Shown: piece by piece, positions 7,975 to 15,517 of the stretch
Position numbering within the stretch: position 1 is the first letter of the stretch
Layout of the letters: every line of letters starts with the position of its first letter
Origin: Neobacillus endophyticus
GTDB taxonomy: Bacteria; Bacillota; Bacilli; Bacillales; Cytobacillaceae
NCBI RefSeq assembly: GCF_013248975.1
Contig: NZ_JABRWH010000001.1
Span: forward strand, 4,422,001-4,486,000
Direction: 5' to 3'
Length of the DNA: 64,000 nt
Notes under the pieces: generated by a model
Seen by the model: only the letters and a program-made list of their open reading frames with translations
The model's database searches: none
Told to the model about the DNA's origin: nothing
Translations under genes and position numbers: made by a program

Positions 7975-9180
7975 TTAGTACAATGTTTTTTCATTCATAT
8001 TCATTTTTCTATAGACTTTCATATAAACCCAAACAGCATTTATTAGTAATACCGCACTCGTAATATAAAAGACAGATCTGATCCCATAGTGCGCTGCCAT
8101 CTGCCCACCTAGAGTTGTGCCACAAAAGACCCCTAAATACCCTGACGACATGGTAAGTCCAAAGATTCTGCCCGTAATAAAATCCGGTGTAATTTTCTTA
8201 AGCAACGTATTTACAGAAGGGATTAGTCCTGCTGATGCCAATCCTAAAATAAATCTTAGCCCCATTAATTGCCAGGGATTTTTTACAAAGGCTTGCAGTA
8301 TAAACATAAGTCCAGCCACTATAAGTGCAGCAAGGATCACTCTTTGAGTCCCAAGCTGATCAGATAGTTTGCCTAGTCTTGGGGCTGAAATTATACTTGC
8401 CAGTCCCGAAGCTGAGAATGTCATTCCAGCTATCAAAGCTATATGACTAGAGTTCTTGGTTAATTGTGAAATATAGAGTGTAATGATTGGCTCAATGGAA
8501 TACAGAGCTAGAGTTAGTGCAAAAAAGGTCACAAACAAAGTTAGTGTTAAACTTTTTTCGGGAATCTGACTCCATATCTCCTTCATGGGAAGAACTTGTT
8601 TATTTTGGCTAATAAAAGATTCCTTAACAAATAAAGCAGTGGCAATAAAGGAAAGAAACAACAAGGCACCTGTTATGAAGAAGACATTTTGCAAACCCGT
8701 GCTCTCTACCAAATAGCCGCCAATGATTGGCCCAAACAAAGACCCTGCCGTACTAGCAGTTGAAAGTGTACCGAGCGCAAATCCTGCATGTTCTTTATCT
8801 GTTTGGGTAGCGATTAAAGCTGTACATGCTGAACCATAGCCAGAAATCACACCAAGCAATAATCTTAATCCAATCAGTTCATTGACATTTTGTGCAAACC
8901 CCATACATCCTATAACAAAACCCATACCGAGGCTTGCCCGTATCAGCATGGGTTTTCTGCCATATTTATCAGCCGCACTTCCCCAAATAGGTGAGAAAAC
9001 AGCTGAAATGATAAACGTTGCCCCAAAAGCAAATCCCGAATATTGAGCAATTAAATCTGTATTATGAACTCCGAGATGGTCGATATAAAGTGGTAATATA
9101 GGAGCAATTTGGCTCATCCCTATACTGGACATAAACATCCCAAACCAACATACTATTAAGTTCCTCTTCCAGATGGGCAT
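7975..9180 (-). CDS. Multidrug-type MFS exporter, DHA1
   Basis: This 401-aa, 12-helix major facilitator protein is of the DHA1 drug-efflux class. Visible motifs are the SIGMSQIAPILPLYIDHLG first helix, the loop motif GSAADKYGRKPML after helix 2 and the motif-C-like GSLFGPIIGGYLVE in helix 5. I place the start at the internal ATG (9180), which lies ten bases after AAAGGAG. The upstream GTG (9189) overlaps that ribosome binding site. The gene is flanked by terminators on both sides and appears monocistronic, with no dedicated regulator of its own. The substrate is unknown. Confidence 0.75.
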   Translation of the reverse strand: MPIWKRNLIVCWFGMFMSSIGMSQIAPILPLYIDHLGVHNTDLIAQYSGFAFGATFIISAVFSPIWGSAADKYGRKPMLIRASLGMGFVIGCMGFAQNVNELIGLRLLLGVISGYGSACTALIATQTDKEHAGFALGTLSTASTAGSLFGPIIGGYLVESTGLQNVFFITGALLFLSFIATALFVKESFISQNKQVLPMKEIWSQIPEKSLTLTLFVTFFALTLALYSIEPIITLYISQLTKNSSHIALIAGMTFSASGLASIISAPRLGKLSDQLGTQRVILAALIVAGLMFILQAFVKNPWQLMGLRFILGLASAGLIPSVNTLLKKITPDFITGRIFGLTMSSGYLGVFCGTTLGGQMAAHYGIRSVFYITSAVLLINAVWVYMKVYRKMNMNEKTLY

Positions 9181-9231
9181 GATGTCCACTCTCCTTTTAA
9201 CCTATTGTTATTAGAACTGACTACGTAATAA

Positions 9232-9282
9232 AACCAACAAGCACCTCTTTTAGGACCAGGCTTTAAGAGATGCTTGTTGGTT
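9232..9282 (-). terminator. Terminator between the isochorismatase-like gene and the MFS gene
   Basis: The 12-bp arms AACCAACAAGCA and TGCTTGTTGGTT, with further pairing inside (CCTCTT with AAGAGA), form a long hairpin. On the minus strand it is followed by TTTTATT. It ends the 9322-9891 gene; being 50 bp upstream of the next gene, it could also act as an attenuator for that exporter. Confidence 0.65.
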
Positions 9283-9321
9283 CAACACGAAAATTTCTAA
9301 GGTTATATTTAAAATTCGAGA

Positions 9322-9891
9322 TTAATTTAAAGTACCAATCCAAGTGTCAACAGTTTGAACTTCTGCTTGGCGTGGAAATACTTTTTCGATGAGAACACTG
9401 TGAACCTCAGGATCAGCATCGAGACATGCATCCGAAAGAACAGTAAGGGAGAAGTCCTTATCTGCGGCTTCCCTTAAAGTTGACAGTATAACCCCACTTG
9501 TTGAAATACCACTGAGAACAAGTGAATCGATTTGTTGTGAGCGAAGGATGATTTCAAGATTACTTCCAGCAAACGCGCTAACGCGATACTTTGTTATAAC
9601 AGGTTCATTTGGTTTTGGCTCAACTGAATCGTGAATTTGTGTGGCTGAATCAGAAACGGTCATTCCACCATATTTAGTAATTGCTGAGAAAGCCTTATTT
9701 TGTTGACTTACCTCAGGATACCCCTCGCTAAAGCCTACCCGAACAAAAATAACGGGAATATGGTTTTCACGAGCAGCTTCAATAGCTTTTTGAAATGGTT
9801 TAAGCATTTCAGTATTTTCTGCGAAACGTGATACAATACCATTTTGTAGATCCATAACTAACAATGCCGTTTTTTTATTTTGCTTTTGCAT
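9322..9891 (-). CDS. Isochorismatase-fold hydrolase lacking the catalytic cysteine
   Basis: This 189-aa protein has the isochorismatase/nicotinamidase fold. D14 (in LLVMDLQNG) and K101 (in VITKYRVSAFAGS) match two catalytic positions. The third, normally Cys in a GxxTxxCV motif, is V134 in GISTSGVILST. The protein therefore belongs to the Cys-less subgroup and probably cannot perform thioester-type amidase chemistry; isochorismate-type ether hydrolysis or a binding role remains possible. I chose ATG 9891 because AGGAGG lies 12 bases upstream; the longer frame begins at a GTG with no such site. It is divergent from a TetR gene, and a long dyad lies between them. Confidence 0.75.
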   Translation of the reverse strand: MQKQNKKTALLVMDLQNGIVSRFAENTEMLKPFQKAIEAARENHIPVIFVRVGFSEGYPEVSQQNKAFSAITKYGGMTVSDSATQIHDSVEPKPNEPVITKYRVSAFAGSNLEIILRSQQIDSLVLSGISTSGVILSTLREAADKDFSLTVLSDACLDADPEVHSVLIEKVFPRQAEVQTVDTWIGTLN

Positions 9892-9926
9892 ACCTTGTAT
9901 GTTCCTCCTATTTGGATTAAAATAAA

Positions 9927-9968
9927 ACGGATACCTCTCCACTTAATAATAAGTGGAGACATCTCCGT
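9927..9968. promoter_or_regulatory. Candidate operator dyad between divergent genes
   Basis: This 42-bp symmetric element has inner arms CTCCACTT/AAGTGGAG separated by 6 bp, and outer arms ACGGA/TCCGT placed at equal distance. Each half resembles a TetR half-operator (GGAGATGTCTCC on one side). It lies between the isochorismatase-like gene and the TetR gene and probably serves both promoters. Confidence 0.6.
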
Positions 9969-10005
9969 TTGTCAAGTTGAGTATTGATACTTAGGATGTG
10001 ATTGG

Positions 10006-10617
10006 ATGGTTAATGACGAGAATACACCACCTACTCGAGCTGAGCGACGTGATGCAGCAAAAAATCGTCAGCTTATATTGCATACAGCTCACAAACTATT
10101 TGAGCAGTACGGTGTTGAACAGGTAAGTATGAATCAAATTGCCACTGAAGCACAAATTGGCCCAGGAACACTTTATCGCCGCTATCGAAATAAAAGTGAG
10201 TTATGTCTAGATTTAATAAAAGACAGCGTTGATCTATTTTTTGAGGATATTGAAGTCTACTTGGAAGAAAACAAAACAGTTCCGCCTAATCAAAAGTTAA
10301 AAGAAATAATAAGCCTTTTTATAGGATTTAGAGAAAAAAAAGCACAACTGCTTACTGGAGTAGAAGAAACGATGTCATCGAACCCCCTTAAGTCTCGAAT
10401 ACAAAGCCCAATATATGTTGAATTACATCAAATATTGGTCGGGTTATTTGACGAAATGACAGTAAAAGTACAAACCACTCATTCACTCAATGTCTTTAAA
10501 GCGGATATGGTGCTAATGGCATTAAGTAGGGATTTCTATTCCTTTCAGAAGGATGTTCGTAATTATTCACCTGAAGAAATTTTGGAACTTGTTTATTCAA
10601 CTTTTATTTTCAATTAG
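10006..10617 (+). CDS. TetR family regulator
   Basis: This 203-aa TetR-family regulator has its DNA-binding domain at residues about 17-63. The helix-turn-helix runs through VSMNQIATEAQIGPGTLYRRY. The C-terminal ligand domain is typical in size but not assigned to a ligand. The gene is transcribed away from the Cys-less isochorismatase-like gene, with 114 bp between the starts. A 42-bp dyad lies in that gap, so it most likely represses both itself and that gene. The start follows a weak AGGATG, which leaves some doubt about the exact first codon. Confidence 0.75.
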   Translation: MVNDENTPPTRAERRDAAKNRQLILHTAHKLFEQYGVEQVSMNQIATEAQIGPGTLYRRYRNKSELCLDLIKDSVDLFFEDIEVYLEENKTVPPNQKLKEIISLFIGFREKKAQLLTGVEETMSSNPLKSRIQSPIYVELHQILVGLFDEMTVKVQTTHSLNVFKADMVLMALSRDFYSFQKDVRNYSPEEILELVYSTFIFN

Positions 10618-10632
10618 CAACCATTTCACAAA

Positions 10633-10659
10633 AAAAGGTTCCTATTTCAGGAACCTTTT
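10633..10659 (+). terminator. Rho-independent terminator of the TetR gene
   Basis: An 11-bp perfect stem AAAAGGTTCCT/AGGAACCTTTT with a 5-nt loop, followed by GTATTTTT. It lies 15 bp beyond the stop codon. Confidence 0.8.
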
Positions 10660-10721
10660 GTATTTTTAACACTTCAGTTTTTAAAAATTTTCTCCACAAT
10701 CATCAAGTATTTAAGTGCCTT

Positions 10722-11315
10722 TTAATCATTTAATCCCTTTCCATCGAGGATTTTCTGAATATATTTTTCAACTCTTGACACTCGAGTTTTGGATTGTTTA
10801 GGCCCCGCAAAATAAAGAAGGTATGCTCTTTGTCGTCCCGGAGTCAATGCTTCAAACGCCGTTTTTAAGGCAGGGATTTCGTCTAATTTATTTTGAAATT
10901 CTTCAGGAATTATGTATTCAGTATGCTTTTTAAACTCCACTTCCAAACCTGCTTTTTCCACTTCAATGGCCTCATTAATATAAGCTTTTAGAATGGTTTC
11001 CATTTCAAGTATTTCTTGAACATTGGTAAAGCGAATCTGGCGTGCAGCTTGTACATTCTCCGTTTGTTGAATAAGAATCCTATGGGTATCCTTTAACAAG
11101 GAACCTTTGTGGAACAGAAGTGCACAATATTCTTTAAATCCATGTATTAAAACAATGTTTTTATTCTCAAACGTGTAACATGGATGCATCCACTTAAATT
11201 CTTCAGTCAACTCACAGTCAAGAATGATATTTCTCAACTTCTCATATTCTACCTTCCACTTTTTCGCTTTACTTAAAAATTCATCAACCTTCGGATTTAT
11301 TTTACTGCTCGTCAT
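10722..11315 (-). CDS. ydeI: YdeI-like protein (DUF1801 plus OmdA-type tail)
   Basis: This 197-aa protein has two recognisable parts. The first is an N-terminal DUF1801 fold (residues about 18-110, with the HPCYTFENKNIVLI core). The second is a C-terminal bacteriocin-protection/OmdA-like segment ending in FEALTPGRQRAYLLYFAGPKQSKTRVSRVEKYIQ, which is highly typical. B. subtilis YdeI has the same arrangement. The molecular function is not established. I place the start at ATG 11315, eight bases after GGGG; the longer frame begins with a GTG overlapping that site. It is a single-gene unit convergent with the TetR gene. Confidence 0.75.
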   Translation of the reverse strand: MTSSKINPKVDEFLSKAKKWKVEYEKLRNIILDCELTEEFKWMHPCYTFENKNIVLIHGFKEYCALLFHKGSLLKDTHRILIQQTENVQAARQIRFTNVQEILEMETILKAYINEAIEVEKAGLEVEFKKHTEYIIPEEFQNKLDEIPALKTAFEALTPGRQRAYLLYFAGPKQSKTRVSRVEKYIQKILDGKGLND

Positions 11316-11501
11316 CAGGAACACCCCACATTAATTTTTCAACAGCTGCAAGTCAAGAATGATCATTCTCTATTTCACCACATTTGGCATGTTGTCTTAG
11401 TAACATTCTTTAAACTTTGGAAATCAACTTCTAATCATAATATTCTAATTGATATCAACTTTACTGGCTTTCTCATTTTAGGGTATATATAACTTAAAAA
11501 A
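11316..11501. other. Intergenic region without a visible gene
   Basis: Between the ydeI start and the terminator of the next minus-strand gene I see no plausible coding frame. The ydeI promoter must lie here. An AT-rich stretch with TATAT is present, but no clear -35 could be assigned. Confidence 0.4.
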
Positions 11502-11530
11502 GAGCACAATCCTGCTTCAGAATTGCGCCC
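11502..11530 (-). terminator. Terminator of the 11696 small gene
   Basis: On the minus strand, GGGCGCAATTCTG pairs with CAGGATTGTGCTC around a 3-nt loop and is followed by TTTTTTAAG. It is a sequence relative of the hairpin at 5413-5442. Confidence 0.75.
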
Positions 11531-11695
11531 TTCCATGGATAAGGTTTTTAACAACCGTATTCATAATCATTAGAGTAAATCATTTATTTATAGTCTTCTC
11601 CAGTTTCCATGCCTGTTTGAATCCAACTATTTGGATAAGACATCCTTATATAATTTCACATCTTAACATAAAAGAATCCTGATAAACTTTGGATG

Positions 11696-11881
11696 TTAAA
11701 ATTCCTCTGAAATTGTTTTAACAGAATACAAAGGCACTAATAAATCTGTTCTGTTAAAATTAACGTGAATATGGACAACATTCGTTTCTGTATCAATATC
11801 ACTAAGCGTTCCTACCACATCATTTGTTTCCGCATAAAACTTTATACGAACTTCCTTACCAATCAATTCATTTAACTTCAT
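11696..11881 (-). CDS. Small Sm-like (DUF2642-type) protein, hypothetical
   Basis: This 61-aa protein has beta-rich alternation: IGKEVRIKFYAETNDVVGTLSDIDTE, then VVHIHVN, then LLVPLYSVKTI. The pattern of a GKxV start, a GTL turn and a PLYSVKxI end resembles the small Lsm-like DUF2642/YuzF proteins of Bacillus, which are linked to spores. This is similarity of pattern only. ATG 11881 has GGAG eight bases upstream; the longer GTG start overlaps that site. It is monocistronic, with its own terminator 165 bp downstream. Confidence 0.5.
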   Translation of the reverse strand: MKLNELIGKEVRIKFYAETNDVVGTLSDIDTETNVVHIHVNFNRTDLLVPLYSVKTISEEF

Positions 11882-12036
11882 AACTAGCACTCCGTTTCTT
11901 ATTAGGGTTCAGCCGAATACAGGATGAATAAAGCTAAATATATTTCAAATCTTCTGTAAATATATGAACTTCCTATTTTTCAGCATCATGAAGTGTAATA
12001 TTTCTCGTTTATTCTAAAAGGAGCATTCACTGTTTG

Positions 12037-12168
12037 TCAAATTGGCAGGAGGTACATCACCGGGTTTTGCTTAGGATACAATTTCTCAAAAACATTAACG
12101 ATCGCTTCCCAGCCTTGTGCCCAATCCTCTTGTTCGGATGCATATTTTTTATATTCATTTAAATTCAT
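12037..12168 (-). pseudogene. N-terminal remnant, suppressor-of-fused-domain-like
   Basis: A 43-codon frame starts at ATG 12168 behind an ideal AGGAGG site. It encodes an opening MNLNEYKKYASEQEDWAQGW, then EAIVNVFEKLYPKQNPV. The EDWA-GWEAI...LYPxQxP pattern matches the start of small Bacillus suppressor-of-fused (SUFU) domain proteins of about 170-200 aa. Here the frame ends about 40 residues in, just where the homologous part should continue. The gene is therefore probably a truncated relic that keeps its translation signals. A genuine mini-protein is the alternative. Confidence 0.45.
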
Positions 12169-12247
12169 TTTGTAATTACCTCCTTTAATCTAAACTTATA
12201 TAGTTATCCCCTATTTAACTAATTGAACTTTTCCTTTGTACAAAAAA

Positions 12248-12276
12248 GAGCACTTCTCCTTTTTATAGAAATGCTC
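12248..12276 (-). terminator. Terminator downstream of the 12397 small ORF
   Basis: On the minus strand, GAGCATTTCT pairs with AGAAGTGCTC (one G-U pair) with a 9-nt loop and then TTTTTTG. It belongs to the same sequence family as the hairpins at 5413 and 11502. Confidence 0.7.
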
Positions 12277-12396
12277 CGAATTTTGAAAGATCTTATTGAA
12301 GATTGTTTAAGTGATTTCCTTACAATTTTGTTCTTGTTAAAAGAAAAAGCATGTCTTTCTTCATAAAGATTCATATATTTTAATAATATTTTGCTG

Positions 12397-12579
12397 TTAT
12401 TGTTTAGTTGTCGGGAATTTTAAGTAGTATAAATTCTTCTTTTTTTGTTTCCTTATTAAATAAACTGAGCTTACAACGATAGAAGAAAAAGAGGCTATTT
12501 GGATGAATGTCGCACCGTAAATTATAAAATCAGCAATCCCCAAAGCACATAGAAATACTGCAATTTTCGGATTAAACAC
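12397..12579 (-). CDS. Possible small membrane protein
   Basis: This 60-codon frame begins with GTG and encodes two adjacent hydrophobic stretches (IAVFLCALGIADFIIYGATFI and IASFSSIVVSSVYLI) followed by a lysine-rich tail. The ribosome binding site is weak (AAGG nine bases upstream). A well-formed terminator lies 120 bp downstream in the same direction, which is the main argument for a real transcript. No family is recognised. Confidence 0.35.
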   Translation of the reverse strand: MFNPKIAVFLCALGIADFIIYGATFIQIASFSSIVVSSVYLIRKQKKKNLYYLKFPTTKQ

Positions 12580-12609
12580 TTTCTTTAACCTTAATTAGTC
12601 AAATATGTT

Positions 12610-12615
12610 CCATAT
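12610..12615. repeat. Target-site duplication, left copy (IS21 element)
   Basis: CCATAT immediately outside the left IS end. The identical hexamer follows the right end at 15438-15443. Confidence 0.8.
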
Positions 12616-12709
12616 TGATTACTGCCACTGAAATGTACCACTATTGCCATTGTTTGTACCAAGGAATGCCAAAGAATTTACCACTAATCGGCAAGTTATT
12701 TACCAGTAA
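12616..12709 (+). repeat. Left terminal iteron array of the IS21 element
   Basis: Four tandem 22-bp units. GCCA (or GGCA) occurs at offsets 9, 31, 53 and 75 from the end, and TACCA at offsets 21, 42, 64 and 86. The partner array, inverted, is at the right end. Confidence 0.75.
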
Positions 12710-12772
12710 CTACTTTCTGTATAATTAGTGAGCATATCTTGCGATATGACACTTTATATGGGAGGTTTTTTT

Positions 12773-14326
12773 ATGATCCAATATCGTAAGATACTGGAAT
12801 TACATGATGAGGGAATCAGTCTTAGAGGGATTTCTTCTAGTACTGGCAACTCTCGGCAGAAAGTAACAGAGGTCATTGAATTGGCTAAGAAGAAGGGATT
12901 GACTTGTCCGTTTGACGAGGAAATGAATGATAAATGGATTGAGGAATTTCTTTTTCCTGAGAAGTCATTTGAGGCTTCTGGAAGGCAACCTATCGACTTT
13001 GAATATATTCATAGAGAGTTGGCCAAACCAAACGTTACCCTTTCCCTATTGCACTATGAATACGAAGTGGCAAGCCGGGCGAATAACAAAATTCCTTATT
13101 CATATCGAAGTTTCAGTCGCTATTATAGCAATTATGCGCAAAAATACAAAGCTACCATGCGTATCTGGAGAAAACCGGGGGAAATTTTAGAGGTGGATTG
13201 GGCAGGATCCACAGCCTTTATCATTGATAGGGATACGGGGGAAAAGGTGAAAGCATATGTGTTTGTGGCGACATTGCCGTGCAGCCAACTTTCCTATGCG
13301 GAAGCAACCCTTTCAATGGATTTACATGCCTGGATTGGAGCACATATTCGAGCGTATGAATACTTCGGTGGTTCTACCCAAATAGTTGTATCGGATAATC
13401 TGAAGACGGGCGTGACAAAACATACTTCAAGGGAACTTGTATTGAATCCAACCTACAAGGAAATGGCCAATCATTACAATACAATCGTCATGCCAGCACG
13501 TGTACGCAGCCCTAAAGATAAACCAAGTGTCGAGGGCTCTGTCGGGAATATTTCGACATGGATCATAGCTGCATTAAGGAATACCCACTGTTTTAGTATT
13601 GAAGAGTTGAATGAAGAAGTAAGAAAGAAATTAGATGAATTCAATCATCGTCCTTTTACCCGAAAGAAAGGAAACCGTTATTCCGCATTTGAAGAAGAGG
13701 AGAAATATGCGCTTTCCCCTCTTCCGGACATGCCCTATAAGATATCAGAGTGGAGGACGGCAAAAGTGCGACCGGATTACCACATATCCGTTGAAAGCAT
13801 GTTTTATTCAGTTCCATACGAATACATCAATCGGCAAGTGGATGTGAAGCTTTCAAGTGATATGGTAGTCGTCTACTTCAATCATATGTGGTTGACTTCA
13901 CATAAAAGATTATATGGGAGATTCGGGCAGATATCAACTGTCCGGGAACATATGCCAGACAATCATAAATTATTCTTGGACCAAACCCCTGAAGTGGCGA
14001 TTGAATGGGCAGAAAGCATTGGTTCTTCAACATTGTGCGTTGTGCAATCTCTTTTAGATACCTATCAATCTGAAAAACAAGCATTACAATCAATCTTTTC
14101 TTTAAAGAAAATGGAGCATCGTTATACCAAATATGAAATAGAACTTGCATGTAAAATGGTGCTCTCCATGACAAGAAGACCGACGGTCAAAAGCATTCAG
14201 ACGATATTGAAAAACAACAAGAAAAAGGATGCAGAACAAGAATTGAAGCAAAACACAGAAATAACCGACACCAACTATGGCTTCACCCGTGGGGCTTCTT
14301 ATTATGGAGGAAAAGATAAATGTTAA
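12773..14326 (+). CDS. istA: IS21 transposase IstA
   Basis: This 517-aa DDE transposase has an N-terminal helix-turn-helix (residues about 8-35, ISLRGISSSTGNSRQKVTEV). The catalytic triad is readable as D142 (VDWAGS), D208 (VSDNLKTG) and E254 (KPSVEGSVG). A C-terminal beta-barrel-type domain follows (YHISVESMFYSVPYEYINRQVDV split over residues about 345-370). I chose ATG 12773, which has GGGAGG seven bases upstream; the frame is open further upstream but without a start signal. The last 7 bases overlap istB. IstA binds the terminal iterons and carries out strand transfer with IstB as helper. Confidence 0.9.
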   Translation: MIQYRKILELHDEGISLRGISSSTGNSRQKVTEVIELAKKKGLTCPFDEEMNDKWIEEFLFPEKSFEASGRQPIDFEYIHRELAKPNVTLSLLHYEYEVASRANNKIPYSYRSFSRYYSNYAQKYKATMRIWRKPGEILEVDWAGSTAFIIDRDTGEKVKAYVFVATLPCSQLSYAEATLSMDLHAWIGAHIRAYEYFGGSTQIVVSDNLKTGVTKHTSRELVLNPTYKEMANHYNTIVMPARVRSPKDKPSVEGSVGNISTWIIAALRNTHCFSIEELNEEVRKKLDEFNHRPFTRKKGNRYSAFEEEEKYALSPLPDMPYKISEWRTAKVRPDYHISVESMFYSVPYEYINRQVDVKLSSDMVVVYFNHMWLTSHKRLYGRFGQISTVREHMPDNHKLFLDQTPEVAIEWAESIGSSTLCVVQSLLDTYQSEKQALQSIFSLKKMEHRYTKYEIELACKMVLSMTRRPTVKSIQTILKNNKKKDAEQELKQNTEITDTNYGFTRGASYYGGKDKC

Positions 14327-15075
14327 ATGATCAAATGTTATCCAAACTACAAGAAATGAAATTAATCGGGATGGCTGAAGCTTACAAGGAGCAGTCTCTA
14401 AATAAAGAATACAAGTCCATGAGTTTCGAAGATCGTTTCTCTCTGCTAATTGATTTAGAGTATTCTCGTCGCAAAAGCAATAATTTGAATCGATTAATTA
14501 AAAATGCCACATTTTCGGACTCAAAAGCATGTATTGAAGATATTGAGTATTTTGAGGACCGCAAATTGAAAAAGGAACTCATTTTGAAGTTAGCCAGTGG
14601 CCTTTATATCCAAGACCATCATAATATCATATTGAAAGGACCTACTGGATCAGGGAAAACCTTTATGGCTTGTGCTTTTGGTGTATCGGCATGTCGTCAA
14701 TTTTATAATGTAAAGTATATTCGATTACCTGAATTACTGGATGAATTGTCTCTGGCAAAATTGGCTGCCGATGGCAGCTATCGTAAGTTGATCAAGAAAT
14801 ATACAAAAACAGATGTGCTCATTCTTGATGAATGGTTGCTTACGGAACTATCAAAGGATGAAGCAAATATCCTGTTGGAGATCACCGAAACCCGGCACAA
14901 ATCCTCCTCCACCATTTACTGTTCACAAATTGATCCTAGTGGATGGCACATGAAATTAGGAAATGGCACCATTGCGGAAGCCATTCTAGACCGTATTATC
15001 CATGATTCTTATCAATTCTTATTAGACGGTGAAATCTCCATGCGAGAACGTCATGGATTAGGAAGAAATGTCTAA
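14320..15075 (+). CDS. istB: IS21 helper ATPase IstB
   Basis: This 251-aa AAA+ ATPase is related to DnaC/DnaA-type loaders. Walker A is GPTGSGKT (residues 107-114), and Walker B is VLILDEW at residues 166-172. The C-terminal segment carries the usual DRIIHDSYQFLLDGEISMR stretch near its end. IstB assembles on target DNA and activates IstA. The start codon overlaps the istA end by 7 bp, which indicates coupled translation. Confidence 0.9.
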   Translation: MLNDQMLSKLQEMKLIGMAEAYKEQSLNKEYKSMSFEDRFSLLIDLEYSRRKSNNLNRLIKNATFSDSKACIEDIEYFEDRKLKKELILKLASGLYIQDHHNIILKGPTGSGKTFMACAFGVSACRQFYNVKYIRLPELLDELSLAKLAADGSYRKLIKKYTKTDVLILDEWLLTELSKDEANILLEITETRHKSSSTIYCSQIDPSGWHMKLGNGTIAEAILDRIIHDSYQFLLDGEISMRERHGLGRNV

Positions 15076-15078
15076 GAA

Positions 15079-15282
15079 ATGGCTATTTTAACACAAAAAG
15101 ATTTAAACAAAATGGAAGAATACTATTATTTGGTCGGCCATAAAGAGTGGAACCCTTTCCCAAGCAAATTGGTGGAAAAGCTTCTGAAAGTTTATGGAGA
15201 AGAGCCATTTCCATATGAATGGACTGAGCAAGATATCCATGAAGGAGCAAGGAAAATCATAATGGAGTTCTTCAAGGGTTAA
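15079..15282 (+). CDS. Third ORF of the IS21 element, unknown function
   Basis: This 67-aa protein starts 4 bases after the istB stop codon and ends before the element's internal terminator, so it is cotranscribed with istAB. It is soluble, with many aromatic residues in the first half (EEYYYLVGHKEWNPFP) and an amphipathic second half ending in EGARKIIMEFF. There is no obvious ribosome binding site of its own, except GGAAG inside the istB end. IS21 elements classically encode only istA and istB. No function is recognised; a transposition accessory or regulator role is inference. Confidence 0.55.
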   Translation: MAILTQKDLNKMEEYYYLVGHKEWNPFPSKLVEKLLKVYGEEPFPYEWTEQDIHEGARKIIMEFFKG

Positions 15283-15302
15283 CATTGTGAACTAAAACCA
15301 TA

Positions 15303-15345
15303 AAAAAGCTTCTCTAGATACACAATGTAATAAGAGAAGCTTTTT
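15303..15345 (+). terminator. Terminator inside the IS21 element
   Basis: A 13-bp stem AAAAAGCTTCTCT/AGAGAAGCTTTTT with a 17-nt loop. It ends the istA-istB-ORF3 transcript before the right iteron array. Confidence 0.75.
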
Positions 15346-15437
15346 ATTGGTAAAGGAAATGGCGAAGCCTGGTAAATTCTTTGTCAAAGAGTGGTACAAA
15401 AGATGGCAGAGGTGGTAAATTCCTATGGCCGTAATCA
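15344..15437 (-). repeat. Right terminal iteron array of the IS21 element
   Basis: The inverted counterpart of 12616-12709, gap-free over 94 bp. The GCCA and TACCA motifs recur with the same 22-bp period. Confidence 0.75.
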
Positions 15438-15443
15438 CCATAT
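15438..15443. repeat. Target-site duplication, right copy (IS21 element)
   Basis: CCATAT, identical to 12610-12615. Confidence 0.8.
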
Positions 15444-15517
15444 CATTTACTCCTAAACTAGGGGTTTTAATTATCTATTTATTTTCAAAAATAATAGGTA
15501 CGTAAGTATTAATGCTA

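Larger units (their letters stand above)
12616..15437 (+). mobile_element. Complete IS21-family insertion sequence (2822 bp)
   Basis: The element runs from TGATTAC (12616) to its inverse GTAATCA (15437) and is bordered by the 6-bp duplication CCATAT. Inside are istA, an overlapping istB and a third short ORF, then a terminator hairpin. The two ends align without gaps for 94 bp as imperfect inverted repeats. Each holds four iterons with the pattern GCCA-N8-TACCA at a regular 22-bp spacing. Such multiple terminal repeats are the transposase-binding sites of IS21. All frames are intact and the target duplication is perfect, so the insertion looks recent and the element potentially active. It sits in an intergenic gap beside the P450 gene. 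Confidence 0.9.

Noticed and set aside
3322-9180. A single coordinated multidrug island
   Set aside because: The three exporters have separate terminators and distinct regulators, so they look like independent units.
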